A stretch of 64,000 nt of DNA from Haliotis asinina (Eukaryota; Mollusca; Gastropoda; Lepetellida; Haliotidae). The position numbers and the translations under genes were made by a program. Shown here in pieces: positions 1-10,465 of this stretch (within the stretch, counting starts at the first letter, position 1; the number at the start of each line of letters is the position of its first letter). The notes beneath the pieces are model-generated. The model was not told the DNA's origin and ran no database searches. It saw only the letters and a list, made by a program, of their open reading frames with translations. The stretch is from assembly GCF_037392515.1 (NCBI RefSeq), contig NC_090288.1, positions 2,114,501 through 2,178,500 of the forward strand. Direction: 5' to 3'.

Positions 1-30
1 ACCAAATCCATACTTGTCTTATTCATTAAC

Positions 31-268
31 CGTGAAGGTCCGGGACAGAATTGATCCACAGTAACCCATGCATGTCGTCAGAGGGGACTTGCTTGGTCGG
101 GTTGTCATTCTTGCTGACTTGGTTTACACATATCATTGGTTCATAATTGCGCAGATCGATGCTCATGATGACGATCACTGAATTGTCTGGTCCACACACG
201 ATTATTTACAGATCGCCGTCTCTAATGTTGCTGAGTGCGGCGTAGAGCCAAACTCACTCACTCACTCT
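31..268 (-). repeat. Dispersed abalone-type SINE-like repeat, nearly full length
   Basis: Read on the minus strand this copy has the whole consensus order seen in other copies here: GTGAGTGAG, a degraded CGCCGCACTCAGCAA block, GTAAATAATCG, CTGGACCAGACAAT, GCATCGATCTGCGCA, CAAGTCAGC and a GGTCCCGGACCTTCACG-like end. It is moderately diverged from the 16308-16596 copy. It encodes nothing. Confidence 0.85.
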
Positions 269-370
269 AATGCTTTGTGCAAGTTTGCAATCGTTAACCT
301 AATTAAAAACATAATGGATCTATGGAGTTCGATTACTTATATAGTATCTACGATCTCCATCTATTCCAGT

Positions 371-448
371 CGAATACTGATGCTCACAATGCTGATCATT
401 GGATTATCTGGTCCTATTTTATTATTGTACTCACTCACTCACTCAGCA
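371..448 (-). repeat. Fragment of the same dispersed repeat
   Basis: Only the CGAATACTGATGCTCACAAT to ACTCACTCACTCAC part is kept. The segment between the target-like GGTCC and the CACT tail is deleted, so this is a truncated relic in the same orientation as the copy just upstream. Confidence 0.7.
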
Positions 449-879
449 GCCTTTAGTATCATTTTGTTGTCATACTATCCCCCAAAAGAAACGCACAGGC
501 GATGTGCATTTTTAAAAAAATCTATTGATTACCTATTGTGTTCAAACACTCGTCAAAATAGGTAACAGAAATGTTAATAACATGATTTTACACACTTGCA
601 CAAGTAAAGCATCGATTTTACTTGAAAATGTTGATTTTGATGAGAGTTCTTGCAAGGATTAGAAAGGCATCGCCACAACGCAAAAGACATCACCTTCCAG
701 TTGAAACTGTCCAGCAATGAGCATTTACAGTCTTTCAATAAAAATCCAGATTACTTTCATAAGTTGGCATTCGTTTGGAAGGAGTTTCAAGCTCAAATCA
801 GTACGTGACGTCTCGACTGAAAAAATGCATGCTGGAGATAACGTGCGTCTAAATGTTAATCTGAGCAAAATACCATGTG
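449..879. other. No recognisable feature
   Basis: The sequence is AT-rich and single-copy in appearance. The open frame starting near 717 gains meaning only at its end, where it enters the Tc1-like relic described next. Confidence 0.5.
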
Positions 880-1135
880 TAACAAATGACCGTCCAAGTA
901 CAGGCAGACCTCGAGTTACCACTGCAGCCCTTGATCAGTGCATCTAGGTACTACAGTTCCGTGATCGTTCTACCACGGGTGAGAGCGCAGACGCCATGAT
1001 GCCTGACTTCAGAGGATATCCGGCCAAACTGTACGGAACAGGTTCAAAAGGGCTGGTCTGAGAGTCAGGAAACCCGACGTCGGGGTCGTTCTACGTCATC
1101 ACCATCTCGCTCAACGTCTCCGTTATCTAAAAATA
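880..1135 (+). pseudogene. Tc1/mariner-like transposase relic (N-terminal linker and second HTH)
   Basis: One frame ends with STGRPRVTTAALDQCI and stops. A second frame then reads LQRISGQTVRNRFKRAGLR followed by VRKPDVGVV and HHHLAQRLRYL. These match the GRPR hook, the DRxIRVLxLRDR segment and the RISxQTVRNRLREAGLRARR helix-turn-helix of Tc1-family transposases. At least one frameshift and one stop separate the pieces, and no DDE catalytic half follows. It is an old truncated copy and not a functional gene. The family assignment rests on recognised motifs only. Confidence 0.65.
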
Positions 1136-1203
1136 ACTAAAGGCTGTTTGTGGACGAGCTATACATGTTTTAAAATACAACATTTTCGCAACAGATTTCT
1201 CGT

Positions 1204-1287
1204 TTATGCGTTTCTTTTTGTATTTTTTTTGTTTTGTTTTTTTTGGGGTTTTTTTGTTGTTGTTTTTTTTATTTGTTTTTTTTATGG
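1204..1287. repeat. T-rich low-complexity tract
   Basis: Runs of T interrupted by G (TTTTGTTTTG, TTTTTTTGTTGTTG) form an 80-bp tract. It may be the decayed poly(A) tail of a minus-strand retrotransposed sequence, but no element is recognisable beside it. Confidence 0.6.
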
Positions 1288-1529
1288 TGTAGTTGGAATT
1301 GTACAGGGGATTCTGCTTTAAGCAGACATTGCTTATCTAAGTAGAACTGACGTATACTTTTATAGTTTTTATTGATATCGACCGGACGGACTAAAGACGT
1401 TGATAAAGCATAATACTTTGGCCGTTAAAGTTAATATGCTATTGGTAGGTGTTTATCTCTTATGTTGATGGTTACGTGATGTGCGTGCAGAAGGGGTGGA
1501 CAGTAATTTCCTCTTCTTGGTCAGTCATG

Positions 1530-1752
1530 TGCATTATTAAGAGTGGCTCAAGCTTCTCGTAAGAAGCGACTAAGGGATTCGGATGGTCAGGCTCGCTGAC
1601 TTGGTTGACACATGACACCGGTTCCCAAATGCACAGATCGATGCTTATGCTGTTGAACACTGGGTTGTCTCGATTATTTACAGACCACCGCCATATAGCC
1701 TGAATATTGCTGAGTGTGGCGTAAAACTAAACTCACTCACTCGTTCACTCAT
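1530..1752 (-). repeat. Dispersed abalone-type SINE-like repeat
   Basis: On the minus strand the order is TTTAGTTTTACGCCACACTC, AGCAATATTCAGGC, TATATGGCGGTGG, TCTGTAAATAATCG, GCATAAGCATCGATCTGTGC, TTGGGAACCGGTGTCATGTG, CAACCAAGTCAGCGAGCC, CGACTAACG-like and CGAGAAGC. This is a clear family member with a few small deletions. Confidence 0.85.
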
Positions 1753-2951
1753 GTTAACATGAAAGTTTGCAGAAGTCTGCTAGCAGTGTATCCTTGGAAC
1801 AACTGATAGAACATTTGGTAGTGAAAAGCAAAACTACATTTGTGTTATAAATGTGTATGTTGGTCTGTGACGTCTTCAGTGCACAGCTGAGTTGGAGGCA
1901 TACAGGTTTAAATTCGTTATGTTTTTCATCTAATCATAAGGAACACAGTCGGATAACGAAGATCACATAAACAGTTTTCCCAACTATGCATATCCAAACT
2001 GATTAAGGACGATTGGAGATGTCTTCGTTTTCTAATCCGCAGATTAATAAGAGATTGCAGGTGAAGAAATATACATGTGATTAATGTACAGGCAATTTGT
2101 AATGTAGAAGCCCTTAACACCCTCACAGTGAAACCGTTTTCTGGCCATTAAGCTGTGATGTGCTATTTCCGAGGTGCACAGAGAGGGTTTCTTCAGAAGT
2201 CCACAAGAGAATTGGCAATCGTGGTCTTTCCTTGGTCTGTACACGGAATCCTCACTCATCCTTACATGGCGTGTCATTTACAGGCTGCACTGATATGAAA
2301 TTGTTCAAGTCAGTAATACATCTCCGTTTTGGTTCAGACAGAAGCGCCGGAAGTGACGTCAACTGCACGAACCTGACAACAACAATGCTGCATTAGTTTC
2401 ATGTAACTGTCATTCACTGATTAGTGAGGGCGTCACTATGTTGTTGTATTTACGCTGTTTTGATGATATTCCACATTATGGTGACTAACGACACCAGAAC
2501 CAGTCATCTCATACTGTGCTTATGTAGGGAGCAGAACCAAAGACATCGGTTTACGAGTGAGTACTTTAACCATTATGCCCAGACTCTGAAAATCAAGCAA
2601 GCAATACAAAAAAGTACCCTACAAATCCATAAACTGTTAATAAATAAAATGCAAGCAAAGCTATGTCAGTTTTGTTTATTAAGTATTCGTTTATTTCAAA
2701 ATGAAGTTCATATAATGAGCGTAATTTTGAAAGGTTTCTTTCTCGTCTCGTAATTGACATGTCGACATCAAACTGTCAAAATTATGCATCATGTTTTTCT
2801 TCTGAAGTAATCATTTTTTATAATCTGATGCTACAACGTAACCTTCTAAGGTTGAATTAAGATTTGTAGTCACATCGGCAATATTTCAGCCATATTCTAA
2901 CCTCTGTAAGGATATTTAATTACATACCCATATACACTTAGGCTAGGACTG
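1753..2951. other. No recognisable gene
   Basis: Open frames here (for example 2424-2753 on plus) have no motif, signal peptide or convincing splice sites. A short CGGCAATATTTCAGCC stretch near 2875 resembles the dispersed repeat core. Nothing else stands out. Confidence 0.5.
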
Positions 2952-3060
2952 GAATTCCATATTGAACGCCTTATTCCCTATTGCACCCTATATTCCCTAT
3001 TGCACCCCATATTCCCTATTGCACGCCAAATTCCCTATTGCACGCCATATTCCATATTGA
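2952..3060. repeat. 19-bp minisatellite (about five copies)
   Basis: The unit CCCTATTGCACGCCATATT repeats with single-base variants (CACCCTATATT, CACCCCATATT, CACGCCAAATT). It is bounded by CCATATTGA-type half units on both sides. Confidence 0.85.
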
Positions 3061-3185
3061 AACCTTGCCCGCTGCGCTATGATTTTGTTTTTGTCATTTA
3101 GGAACTGATTAATGCAGAGATATGATTGCGTGTAATAAATATAGAGCGTCATGCTACACGTCTTCGAACACGTTGTTTCTCTGCT

Positions 3186-3248
3186 CCCATGACATGCTCT
3201 CATGACATGCTCACATGACATGCTCACATGACATGCTCCCATGACATT
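3186..3248. repeat. 13-bp minisatellite (about 4.5 copies)
   Basis: The unit CATGACATGCTCA is repeated with variation only in the last base, ending in CATGACATT. Confidence 0.85.
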
Positions 3249-3460
3249 CAACACAAAGCATCCAAATGTTCAAGTATCACTGTCTATATATGTATTGGAT
3301 ATCGTGCAATAGTGGCGTGAAGTTATCCGCTTATCTGTAATTTATAACTATGGCCTTGAGCTTCTGGGTCACCCTCCGTATTTCACAGACGTTGTACTGA
3401 TGGATTTTGACCAAACATTAATACAGAACTGTGGCAGTCAGTTTGCAAATGATTATGGCG

Positions 3461-3601
3461 TCATCTTCTTGTCTGTGGCATAACTAGGCGGAAGACGCCA
3501 GTGGCATCCAGACACTCGAGCCCCGACGCCAGCAGGGTGTAGACACCGGATGTGGTCATGTTGAAGAATAGGTAGCAAACCACACCATCAGTGTAGAACA
3601 T
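3461..3601 (-). CDS. Possible terminal coding exon of the cysteine-rich secreted gene
   Basis: The frame reads MFYTDGVVCYLFFN, then MTTSGVYTLLASG, LECLDATGVF and RLVMPQTRR before a TGA at 3461. Codon choice is strongly coding-like, with C or G in most third positions. It lies on the same strand as the secreted cysteine-rich gene whose proven exons end at 15681, so it could be that gene's last exon. The weak point is the 5' edge. The open frame starts after a TGA inside a GTGAGTGAG stretch, and the nearest AG (before TATAATTATAATG) lacks a pyrimidine tract. It contains a possible N-glycosylation site (NMT). No family is recognised. Confidence 0.3.
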   Translation of the reverse strand: MFYTDGVVCYLFFNMTTSGVYTLLASGLECLDATGVFRLVMPQTRR

Positions 3602-3922
3602 TATAATTATACTCAGACCCTCTCACTCACCCTTCTTAAAAAATATGACAATATTTAGGATACTTAAACTCACTCCGTAACTCCGTTTGCTACTCCGCAT
3701 AACAAAAGCGCATGATCAAAGCCCGCATACACATCACAACCGAGAACACGACTACAGACTGGGAAATGTTTCATCTATCAAGAAAACATGTCTTTTTCTC
3801 ACAGATTTGTTTTGAGATACAACATGTCTTACGAGCACTGCTTCATTCATTGAAACAAAGTGTTCCAAAGGCTATGTAAGTAAGCACTTTTGCTCGCAAG
3901 ACTTGACCCTTGGGACACCTAC

Positions 3923-3977
3923 AAGTGCCATGTCACCGCAGTGAACATGAGCCATGTACTTGAGTCGTTTGATGTTC
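3923..3977 (-). CDS. Possible small internal exon of the same minus-strand gene
   Basis: A very good acceptor (ATAATCTTCCCAG on the minus strand) precedes this stretch, and a GTAGGT donor follows it. In the phase required by the exon ending at 15681 (one base left over), it reads TSNDSSTWLMFTAVTWH with two bases left. That matches the one-base start suggested for the 3601-3461 piece. Another phase of the same DNA is also open (NIKRLKYMAHVHC), and the plus strand is open too, so the frame is not proven. The intron from 15681 would be about 11.7 kb. Confidence 0.25.
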
Positions 3978-4245
3978 CTGGGAAGATTATGGTCATACCA
4001 TATGGCCATACTTGACACTATTCCATTTCGAGCGCTGACCCCTCCAACAATGTGACCCTACATCCTCAGAGAGAACAAGGGTGTTAGAGATGATGCTGAC
4101 TAGAACCCTGTGACCCGCGGTGAAACTTTCATCCCTAAACGTTCGACTTCTATTCCAGCTAAAAAGGACGTGATTTAGAATGACCATGGGCTATAATGCT
4201 CCTATGACGTCGAATCCAGACTTCCGGGTTGTTCTTGCTGGTCAT

Positions 4246-4345
4246 AGGTCGGTTATCGAGTGGTTAGGTGCACCTTGGATGCTCAACCAGAATCAGCAGT
4301 TCGAGGGTTCGAATCCTACAATAATTAGCCACGGTCTGGCGATAG
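4246..4345 (+). repeat. tRNA-derived SINE head
   Basis: TATCGAGTGGTTAGGTGCAC resembles a tRNA A box, and GAGGGTTCGAATCC about 45 bp later matches a pol III B box. No cloverleaf with paired acceptor stem is seen, so this is a SINE fragment and not a tRNA gene. Confidence 0.55.
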
Positions 4346-5699
4346 CATGCTGGGTTTATTTACCACCATTGTTAGACGATATAAGAGGAAAATTGCGAAG
4401 TGGTTTTTGAGGCAGCCCACTTTACTGTGCATTGGCATGTGTTTGGAAACTGGCACGATATTTTGGGTGTGTTTTTTTTCGTTTTGAGGTTTAATGCTTC
4501 ATCTAGATTTTATATGATGGTGGGCTCGAATCTGGACCAGACGATTCAGTGAGTGACAGAATGGACATTGATGAACACGATTAGGATGCCATGCATTAAC
4601 CACGCAATTAAATAAAACATAAAACAATATGTTGTTGCGAAGTGATATCTGAATGACAATGATTTAGACAGCAAAGATTTCCACAAACATATCATTTGTT
4701 TTCATAATGACGTTGTATGAAACATTTTCACATGAAAGAACTAGTCTAACGCAAATACGAATGACGAACGAATACTGTCAGTAATCGATAAAGGATCACT
4801 TGTTTTCTTACAGATCGAAAATGGCGCCTTTGACACTATGAAAGCTGTCAGATCTAAATATCTTTTCTCGTTAGATTTAATGCATAATGACGTCATATCG
4901 CTTAGTCACATCAGAATTAAGAACTTTAAAATCCGGATTCATTTCACGGGTTCCACGAAGCAATTACGATTTTGCAGAAACCTCTCATGATCATTATTAT
5001 GGAAAAAGCAGTGTCATTTTTATTAAACAAAATGTTTCACTCACATGGATTTATCACAGACTGGGGTTAAAAATATTTTCTTTTTTGCAAAAGCGATTCT
5101 CCTGAAATTCCTGTCGACACACCTTTCACTGCAGTTTTTGTTTGTTTGGATTGTTCAACACAGAAATGTCACAGCTTTGATAAGACTTTGTCAAGTTGAC
5201 CTAAGGCTGGGGACTCGAAGGTTTCAGCAAGAAAACCACCTTTGTTCTATACCGACTGACGAAGAAAAGACGACGTCTGTTTGATTTCAGGTTCCAAAAA
5301 AGCCCAGTGTATATTATTTTGCCTGCTACCCCGTGGCCAAAGCAGCACCCGGGTGACAATAGTTTATGTATTTACTTGAAAGATATCACAATTTTAAAAA
5401 CACTTTAAGACTGAAGCATTATCATCCCCGATGGCAATAGCTTGACCCCGAGACGACCAGTTCCTATTTTGTTGGTCCCCCAGTGTCTGGCACAAGGCAC
5501 GACGAAAATGAAACACCTCTGGTGTCTCATGTTAGATACTACACACAGGGTAACAGAGGTCATTTAGAGCTGATTTGTCAAACTTCAGACGTGAAGCATA
5601 CAATAGTGAACTCGAACTCGCGTCGAAAGCACAAATAAACGGGTTCATTGCGATCAACTGATACAGGCCTTTCTTTGACATTTTGTTGAAGGTTCTTTG
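4346..5699. other. No recognisable gene
   Basis: Short open frames such as 4887-5105 and 5045-5284 on plus overlap each other and show no motif. No repeat family is evident. Confidence 0.5.
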
Positions 5700-7365
5700 T
5701 CCATTACAGAATAAGTGTATATGGATGACAACTTCTTTAATACTAGAACACGACGTTTCGATACAGGTTCTTGCATCGTTTTCAAGTGTAAATGATACAG
5801 GAAGAGAACAGGCGATATTTCCAACGGAAAACTAGTTAACAAGTGATGATAACAAAACGGGGTAACAATGAATACAAGGATAAACATGGAAGCCAGTGGT
5901 GCACAGAGCCTACAATGTGAGCCTACAAGTTAACAATGTGTATGGGATGGAAATCTTTATTGGAGCCGATGCAGGTCGAGGAGGTTTTGTAGCAGGTGGC
6001 GATAAAGTTGTTGCAATTGCCCTGTTCATTAACTGGGGTGGGTCATTAAGGTTGACAAAACATTTCTCAGGTGGTTGATTTCCTCACGCAGCCTTATACA
6101 ACATACGTTCTTAGCTCTTCTTGTAAGCGTGGAGATAATGCCCGACTTTACTCGTGGAGGGTGGTTGGACTGAAAGTGGACATACTGGTTGAAATGGGTG
6201 GGTTTCTGGTATACTGTTGTCTGAAGTTGTTTAGAATGGGAGCGGGATACAGGGATGTCTGGGTTTCTGGTATACTATTTTCTGAAGCTGGTTAGAATGG
6301 GAGCGTGATACAAGGATGTCTGGGTTTCTGGTATACTGTTGTGTGAAGCTGGTTAGAATGGGAGCGTGATACAAGGATGTCTGGGTTTCTGGTATACTGT
6401 TGTGTGAAGCTGGTTAGAATGGGTGCGGGATACAAGGATGTCTGGGTTTCTGGTATACTGTTGTGTGAAGCTGGTTAGAATGGGTGCGGGATACAAGGAT
6501 GTCTAGGAAAGGGATCTGATTGTTGGTTTCTGCCTCCATGGTGAATTTGACTCTTGGATGTTGCTTGTTGAGGTGGTTAAGCAGCTCTAGGGGGTCGTTG
6601 TCAGGTTTCAGGACGACAAAGTGTCGTCCACCTTCCGATACCAGCACATAGGTTGGAAAGGTGATGTGAGGAGGGCTTTCTCTTCAAGGTCTCACATGTA
6701 TATCTCCGTAAGGATAGGTGACAGTGGGGAACCCATCGGCAGTCCATGTATCTGTTCATATATATCGTCTCCCCATGTGAAGTATGTTGAGTTGAAGCAG
6801 GCTGATGCGAGATCTATGATGGTGTCCGTGAAGAGGATGGTGTCCAGTGGTTGTTCAAGTTGGTTGAGCCGTTCTCGTAGGGCTTCTTCACGTGGAACGT
6901 CAGTAACCAACCAACAACATCATAGCTGACAATGGGACCAGGATTCGATAGTTCACGCAACTTGGAGCAAAAACCAGTAGAGTCTGTGATGAAGGATTTG
7001 GCTGTCTTACTTAGTGGGGATAGACCATGAATAAGGTGCTGAGCAGTATTGTAAAAAACTGTATCACGAGAACACACAAGGATGTGGGTTTTGACAGGGT
7101 TCTTATGGATCTTGACCGTTTCCCTGACATAAGGGAGCTGGGGAAGGGACCGTTATAGTTTACGATGCAAGCCTGTTGAAAGTTCATAATTGCCACATAG
7201 GGTCTTGAGGTGGGCCTTGTGTTGGCGGTTGAGTTTTGCGATGGGGTCCTTCTGGAGCTTCTTGCAGGAGGATGTGTCCTGAAGCATACTGTCGAACATG
7301 GAGTGGTTCCATACTTGCATGTGAAAATATTTCATGCTAAGGAATATTGAAAAAGACAAAACAGA
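5700..7365 (-). mobile_element. Degenerate Penelope-like retroelement
   Basis: Reading down the minus strand, these pieces follow each other in the order of a Penelope-type reverse transcriptase. First is an N-terminal KLNRQHKAHLKTL piece (7250-7350). Then come HLIHGLSPLSKTAKSFITDS (about 6970-7070), LRELSNPGPIVSYDVVGW, YEQIHGLPMGSPLSP and LTEIYM (6692-6760), and a catalytic WYRKVDDT block (6623-6634). Next are FTMEAETNNQIPFLDILVSR (6480-6560) and the HFQSNHPPRVKSGI and REEINHL thumb or linker segment (about 6060-6190). Frameshifts and a TGA at 6692 break the frame, and the usual YVDD is KVDD. No GIY-YIG endonuclease follows. The end near 5705-5780 (CGAAACGTCGTG, AAAGAAGTTGTCATCC) looks like a Penelope terminus. 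Inactive. Confidence 0.8.
6200..6508. repeat. 61-bp tandem array derived from Penelope coding sequence
   Basis: GGGTTTCTGGTATACTG recurs at 6200, 6261, 6322, 6383 and 6444, an exact 61-bp period. On the minus strand the unit is the segment encoding DILVSRTHSNQLHTTVYQKP of the Penelope reverse transcriptase. Because 61 is not a multiple of three, every added copy shifts the frame. Confidence 0.92.
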
Positions 7366-8754
7366 AAAGATAGTACTAAATTATTTATTAGCGACTCATT
7401 GTACAATATTTACACTGCTACGTAAATGCATGGATCATGAAATGAATATTTAATTATGAACATTTTATTGACACAGAATATATTTATTGTTCTTTCCTTT
7501 TTGCATCATATGTTTGCGATGAAATATATGATATATTCGTCACACCCGACAATGACCATGATAGACTCCGATATCAAACGTAATATATTACATCGTGTTT
7601 AACAGAGAAAACGGCGGTGACATTTGTATCATTGACCGCCTGTGATAACACCACATTCACTGGAAAACTTCTGTAGAGTTACAGGTACTGTAGCACTCAA
7701 CAATTCGACCTGGATTAAACCGAACCTAACTACTTTCTGTTACATATGCATGTACTCATCATCAGTTAGCAAACCGTTTCCTCTCACATGCTAGCAACAT
7801 AATGATAAACTAATAACCCATGAAATCTATACAATATACGTCAGAGAAAACTCCAACGAGGTAGCTGTCACTATGAAAGACATAGGCTTACACGTAAATG
7901 TTGATGCAAAGGTTAGGCAAGCCTTCAAAACTATAAAAGTATACGACTTTGAAACCTATCGAGCTTACATGAAGAAATGTCTTACTACGCACCAGTCACC
8001 GTGTGGTAAAGACGAAATAAATTCCATTTGAGGTTAAAGGCAAATGAAATTAATGCATAACATGCATAGAATTAATTAATGCATAACAAATTAATTTTCT
8101 ATCAGCTGTTCACCGTAGTAAGAAGCTGGTCCGTATCATTTTCATCAACGTATGATAAAATATGCAATCATTCAATGTTATGAGAAGAGGGGATACACCG
8201 AATAAAAGGGGATGGAATTTCGGTGCACTTTGGACTTATATAATTGAAACAAATAGATCGTTTGAATAAATGAAGTTTTAAGGAAAGTTATTGAAATGAT
8301 TTAGTCTATGACACAAGGACAACATGGTGCAATGGAAACTAAAGGGGCGCATCAAATATTACCTTTGCAAATAAATTGTGTTGGCAGATCAACAACATCT
8401 GAGTCGTGTAAGGCTGTTTAAAATGTTCATCAAATGCATGTTCGATTTAACCTAACACTGACATCAAAGGCTGGTGTTGCTGGATTATTGCTGGACAGAT
8501 TGTTGACAACTGATACATACATACGGTCCTGCAGAGTTTGTTCCTGAACATTGAAAGCACAGACACACATATGAAATACTTTCACTTTTCTTTGAACACC
8601 TACGCAGTAATACATTGTTTTGCAACAAGGAAACCTACACTGTTTCGGGGGTACAAAAACATATCAACAACAATTCATATGCATTCATCTTGTCCATACG
8701 GTTGAATACAATACATAATTACATATTGGTATATATGTGACAGGGAATGTGTGT
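7366..8754. other. No recognisable gene
   Basis: AT-rich sequence with only short frames. A short direct repetition of ATTAATGCATAACA occurs near 8048-8090. Confidence 0.5.
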
Positions 8755-8796
8755 AATGTAGCACCTCCAAAATGTAGCACCCGGAGGTGCTACATT
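8755..8796. repeat. Perfect 14-bp inverted repeat (hairpin)
   Basis: AATGTAGCACCTCC and GGAGGTGCTACATT flank a 14-bp loop that itself repeats AATGTAGCACC. The stem could fold as RNA or as a DNA cruciform. No function is implied. Confidence 0.85.
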
Positions 8797-9423
8797 GATA
8801 TGCTACATGTAACAAAATGAAATACATGTACCTGGTGATCTTGTTTGCTTTGGAAATGTTTCTGTTTCATTTTAAGTTATACTACATCATACATGTTTGA
8901 GAAATAAATCTTCCGTCAAAACCTGCTACAATACGTTAAGCATTTAGAAGTGCAAACAGTTTGGGGGAATATGTCTAACAAATCTCTCCTAAAACCAAGG
9001 AATATGTATAATTCCTGAAACTTTCCGGTATTGTGTATATTCCCTGAGTGCATGAGACATTACACATATCACATTCAGGCTGAAATTTTCAGGGAGTATG
9101 CATGTTGCCCTGATTATACATATTACCTTAACATATGCAATTCCTTATGCATACATAGGTGTATACAATTAGTAAGTACATAGGTACAAACATCTGAGAA
9201 AAATCTTACATCTAGAACTTGTTGGTGAAAGAACAAAGAATAATTTAGATGTGTTGTGGTAGGTCATACTGTGAATCTAGCGCTAGACATGAAAGACTAT
9301 AGTGTGATTACATTTAAGTTGTAAAGTATCTTTCATTCCTCTGGATACTTGGCCACCTTCCGATTTCCACTGGCAGATTTAGATTTAATTCCCTATGTCC
9401 TTGATATGATACTTTCTCTCCAC

Positions 9424-9691
9424 AGTTAAATATACTGGTATGTTACAATTTGTCCAGCATTCTCCCCACTATTTAATATACTGGTATGTTACAATTTGTC
9501 CAGCATTCTCCCCACTATTTAATATACTGGTATGTTACAATTTGTCCAGCATTCTCCCCACTATTTAATATACTGGTATGTTACAATTTGTCCAGCATTC
9601 TCCCCACTATTAAATATACTGGTATGTTACAATTTGTCCAGCATTCTCCCCACTATTAAATATACTGGTATGTTACGATTTGTCCAGCATT
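9424..9691. repeat. 46-bp minisatellite (about six copies)
   Basis: TACTGGTATGTTACAATTTG recurs at 9433, 9479 and 9525 and onward with a 46-bp period. The copies are almost identical, differing mainly at CTATTTAAT versus CTATTAAAT and at one final CGATTTG variant. Confidence 0.92.
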
Positions 9692-9843
9692 TAAGCCATA
9701 AAAGACGAGGCGCATGCCTAGGGATCGACAAATGCATCTCATAATCCAGTTCTCTCTAATGTACTTTTGATAAAGTGAATAAAAATATCTGACTGAAAGC
9801 TTTTATTTAAAACTGTAATTATATCACACATAGGATAACTTAA

Positions 9844-9847
<4 letters not shown>

Positions 9848-9931
<84 letters not shown>
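9848..9931. repeat. Compound (TC)n(TA)n microsatellite
   Basis: A run of CT dinucleotides passes directly into about 29 TA dinucleotides. It sits at the 3' side of the non-LTR fragment described next, where a retrotransposon tail is expected. Confidence 0.95.
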
Positions 9932-9933
<2 letters not shown>

Positions 9934-9949
9934 ATAAGGATATATATGT

Positions 9950-10183
9950 GCCAAAAGGATAACATACGTTGATATATCTCGTATACACTTGAGTTCTACC
10001 AAATTCGCCGTGATCCATGAAATGTGGCGTAGTAGAATATTTTAGTCCAGATGCAAGTTTCCAAAATTGCAGATGGATATTCTCTACTAGGTCAAGTTTT
10101 TCAAATCCCCACACTCCTGATCCGTACGTTGGCGCTAGCATCATAGTAAATGCCGGTAATGAACAGTGAAACTGTAAAGTCAA
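9950..10183 (-). pseudogene. Non-LTR (LINE) retrotransposon reverse-transcriptase C-terminal fragment
   Basis: The minus-strand frame reads LPAFTMMLAPTYGSGVWGFE, then KLDLVENIHLQFWKLASGLK, YSTTPHFMDHGEFGRTQVYT. This matches the region after the palm/thumb of mollusc LINE polymerases, where APILxYGSEVWGF, HLxFCKxxLGLKxSTP and MVYGELGR are typical. Only this C-terminal piece remains and no catalytic YADD is present. The frame then runs into the TA/TC microsatellite. It is a 5'-truncated copy; the clade is not determined. Confidence 0.7.
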
Positions 10184-10465
10184 ATTAAGGTTGGATCGTT
10201 TTTGTTTGATTCCTAACTGTGAGAGGAGTGGTTTGGGTTAGTTAAGAATATTCTTTGTTTTATGCATATGGAATGTTCTTATTTGGAACGATTGCCGTGT
10301 ACATTAACGTCTCTGATTCGGCCTTAAAAAGTTGGTATGATGGAGTTCTTTGAATTGATTTGAACTGTGTAGAACTGATTGCACTATGAAGGACGAAAAG
10401 ATATAACATAAAATACGTACAGATAGTTTATCAAAATATTTTTGGACATACGAAATGCTTTGGAA

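Noticed and set aside
3903..4013. Plus-strand frame with an immunoglobulin-like DPWDTYKCHVTAVN motif
   Set aside because: The YxC pattern is tempting, but the donor is weak and no other Ig exon is nearby. The opposite strand has the better acceptor and fits a gene already supported on that strand.
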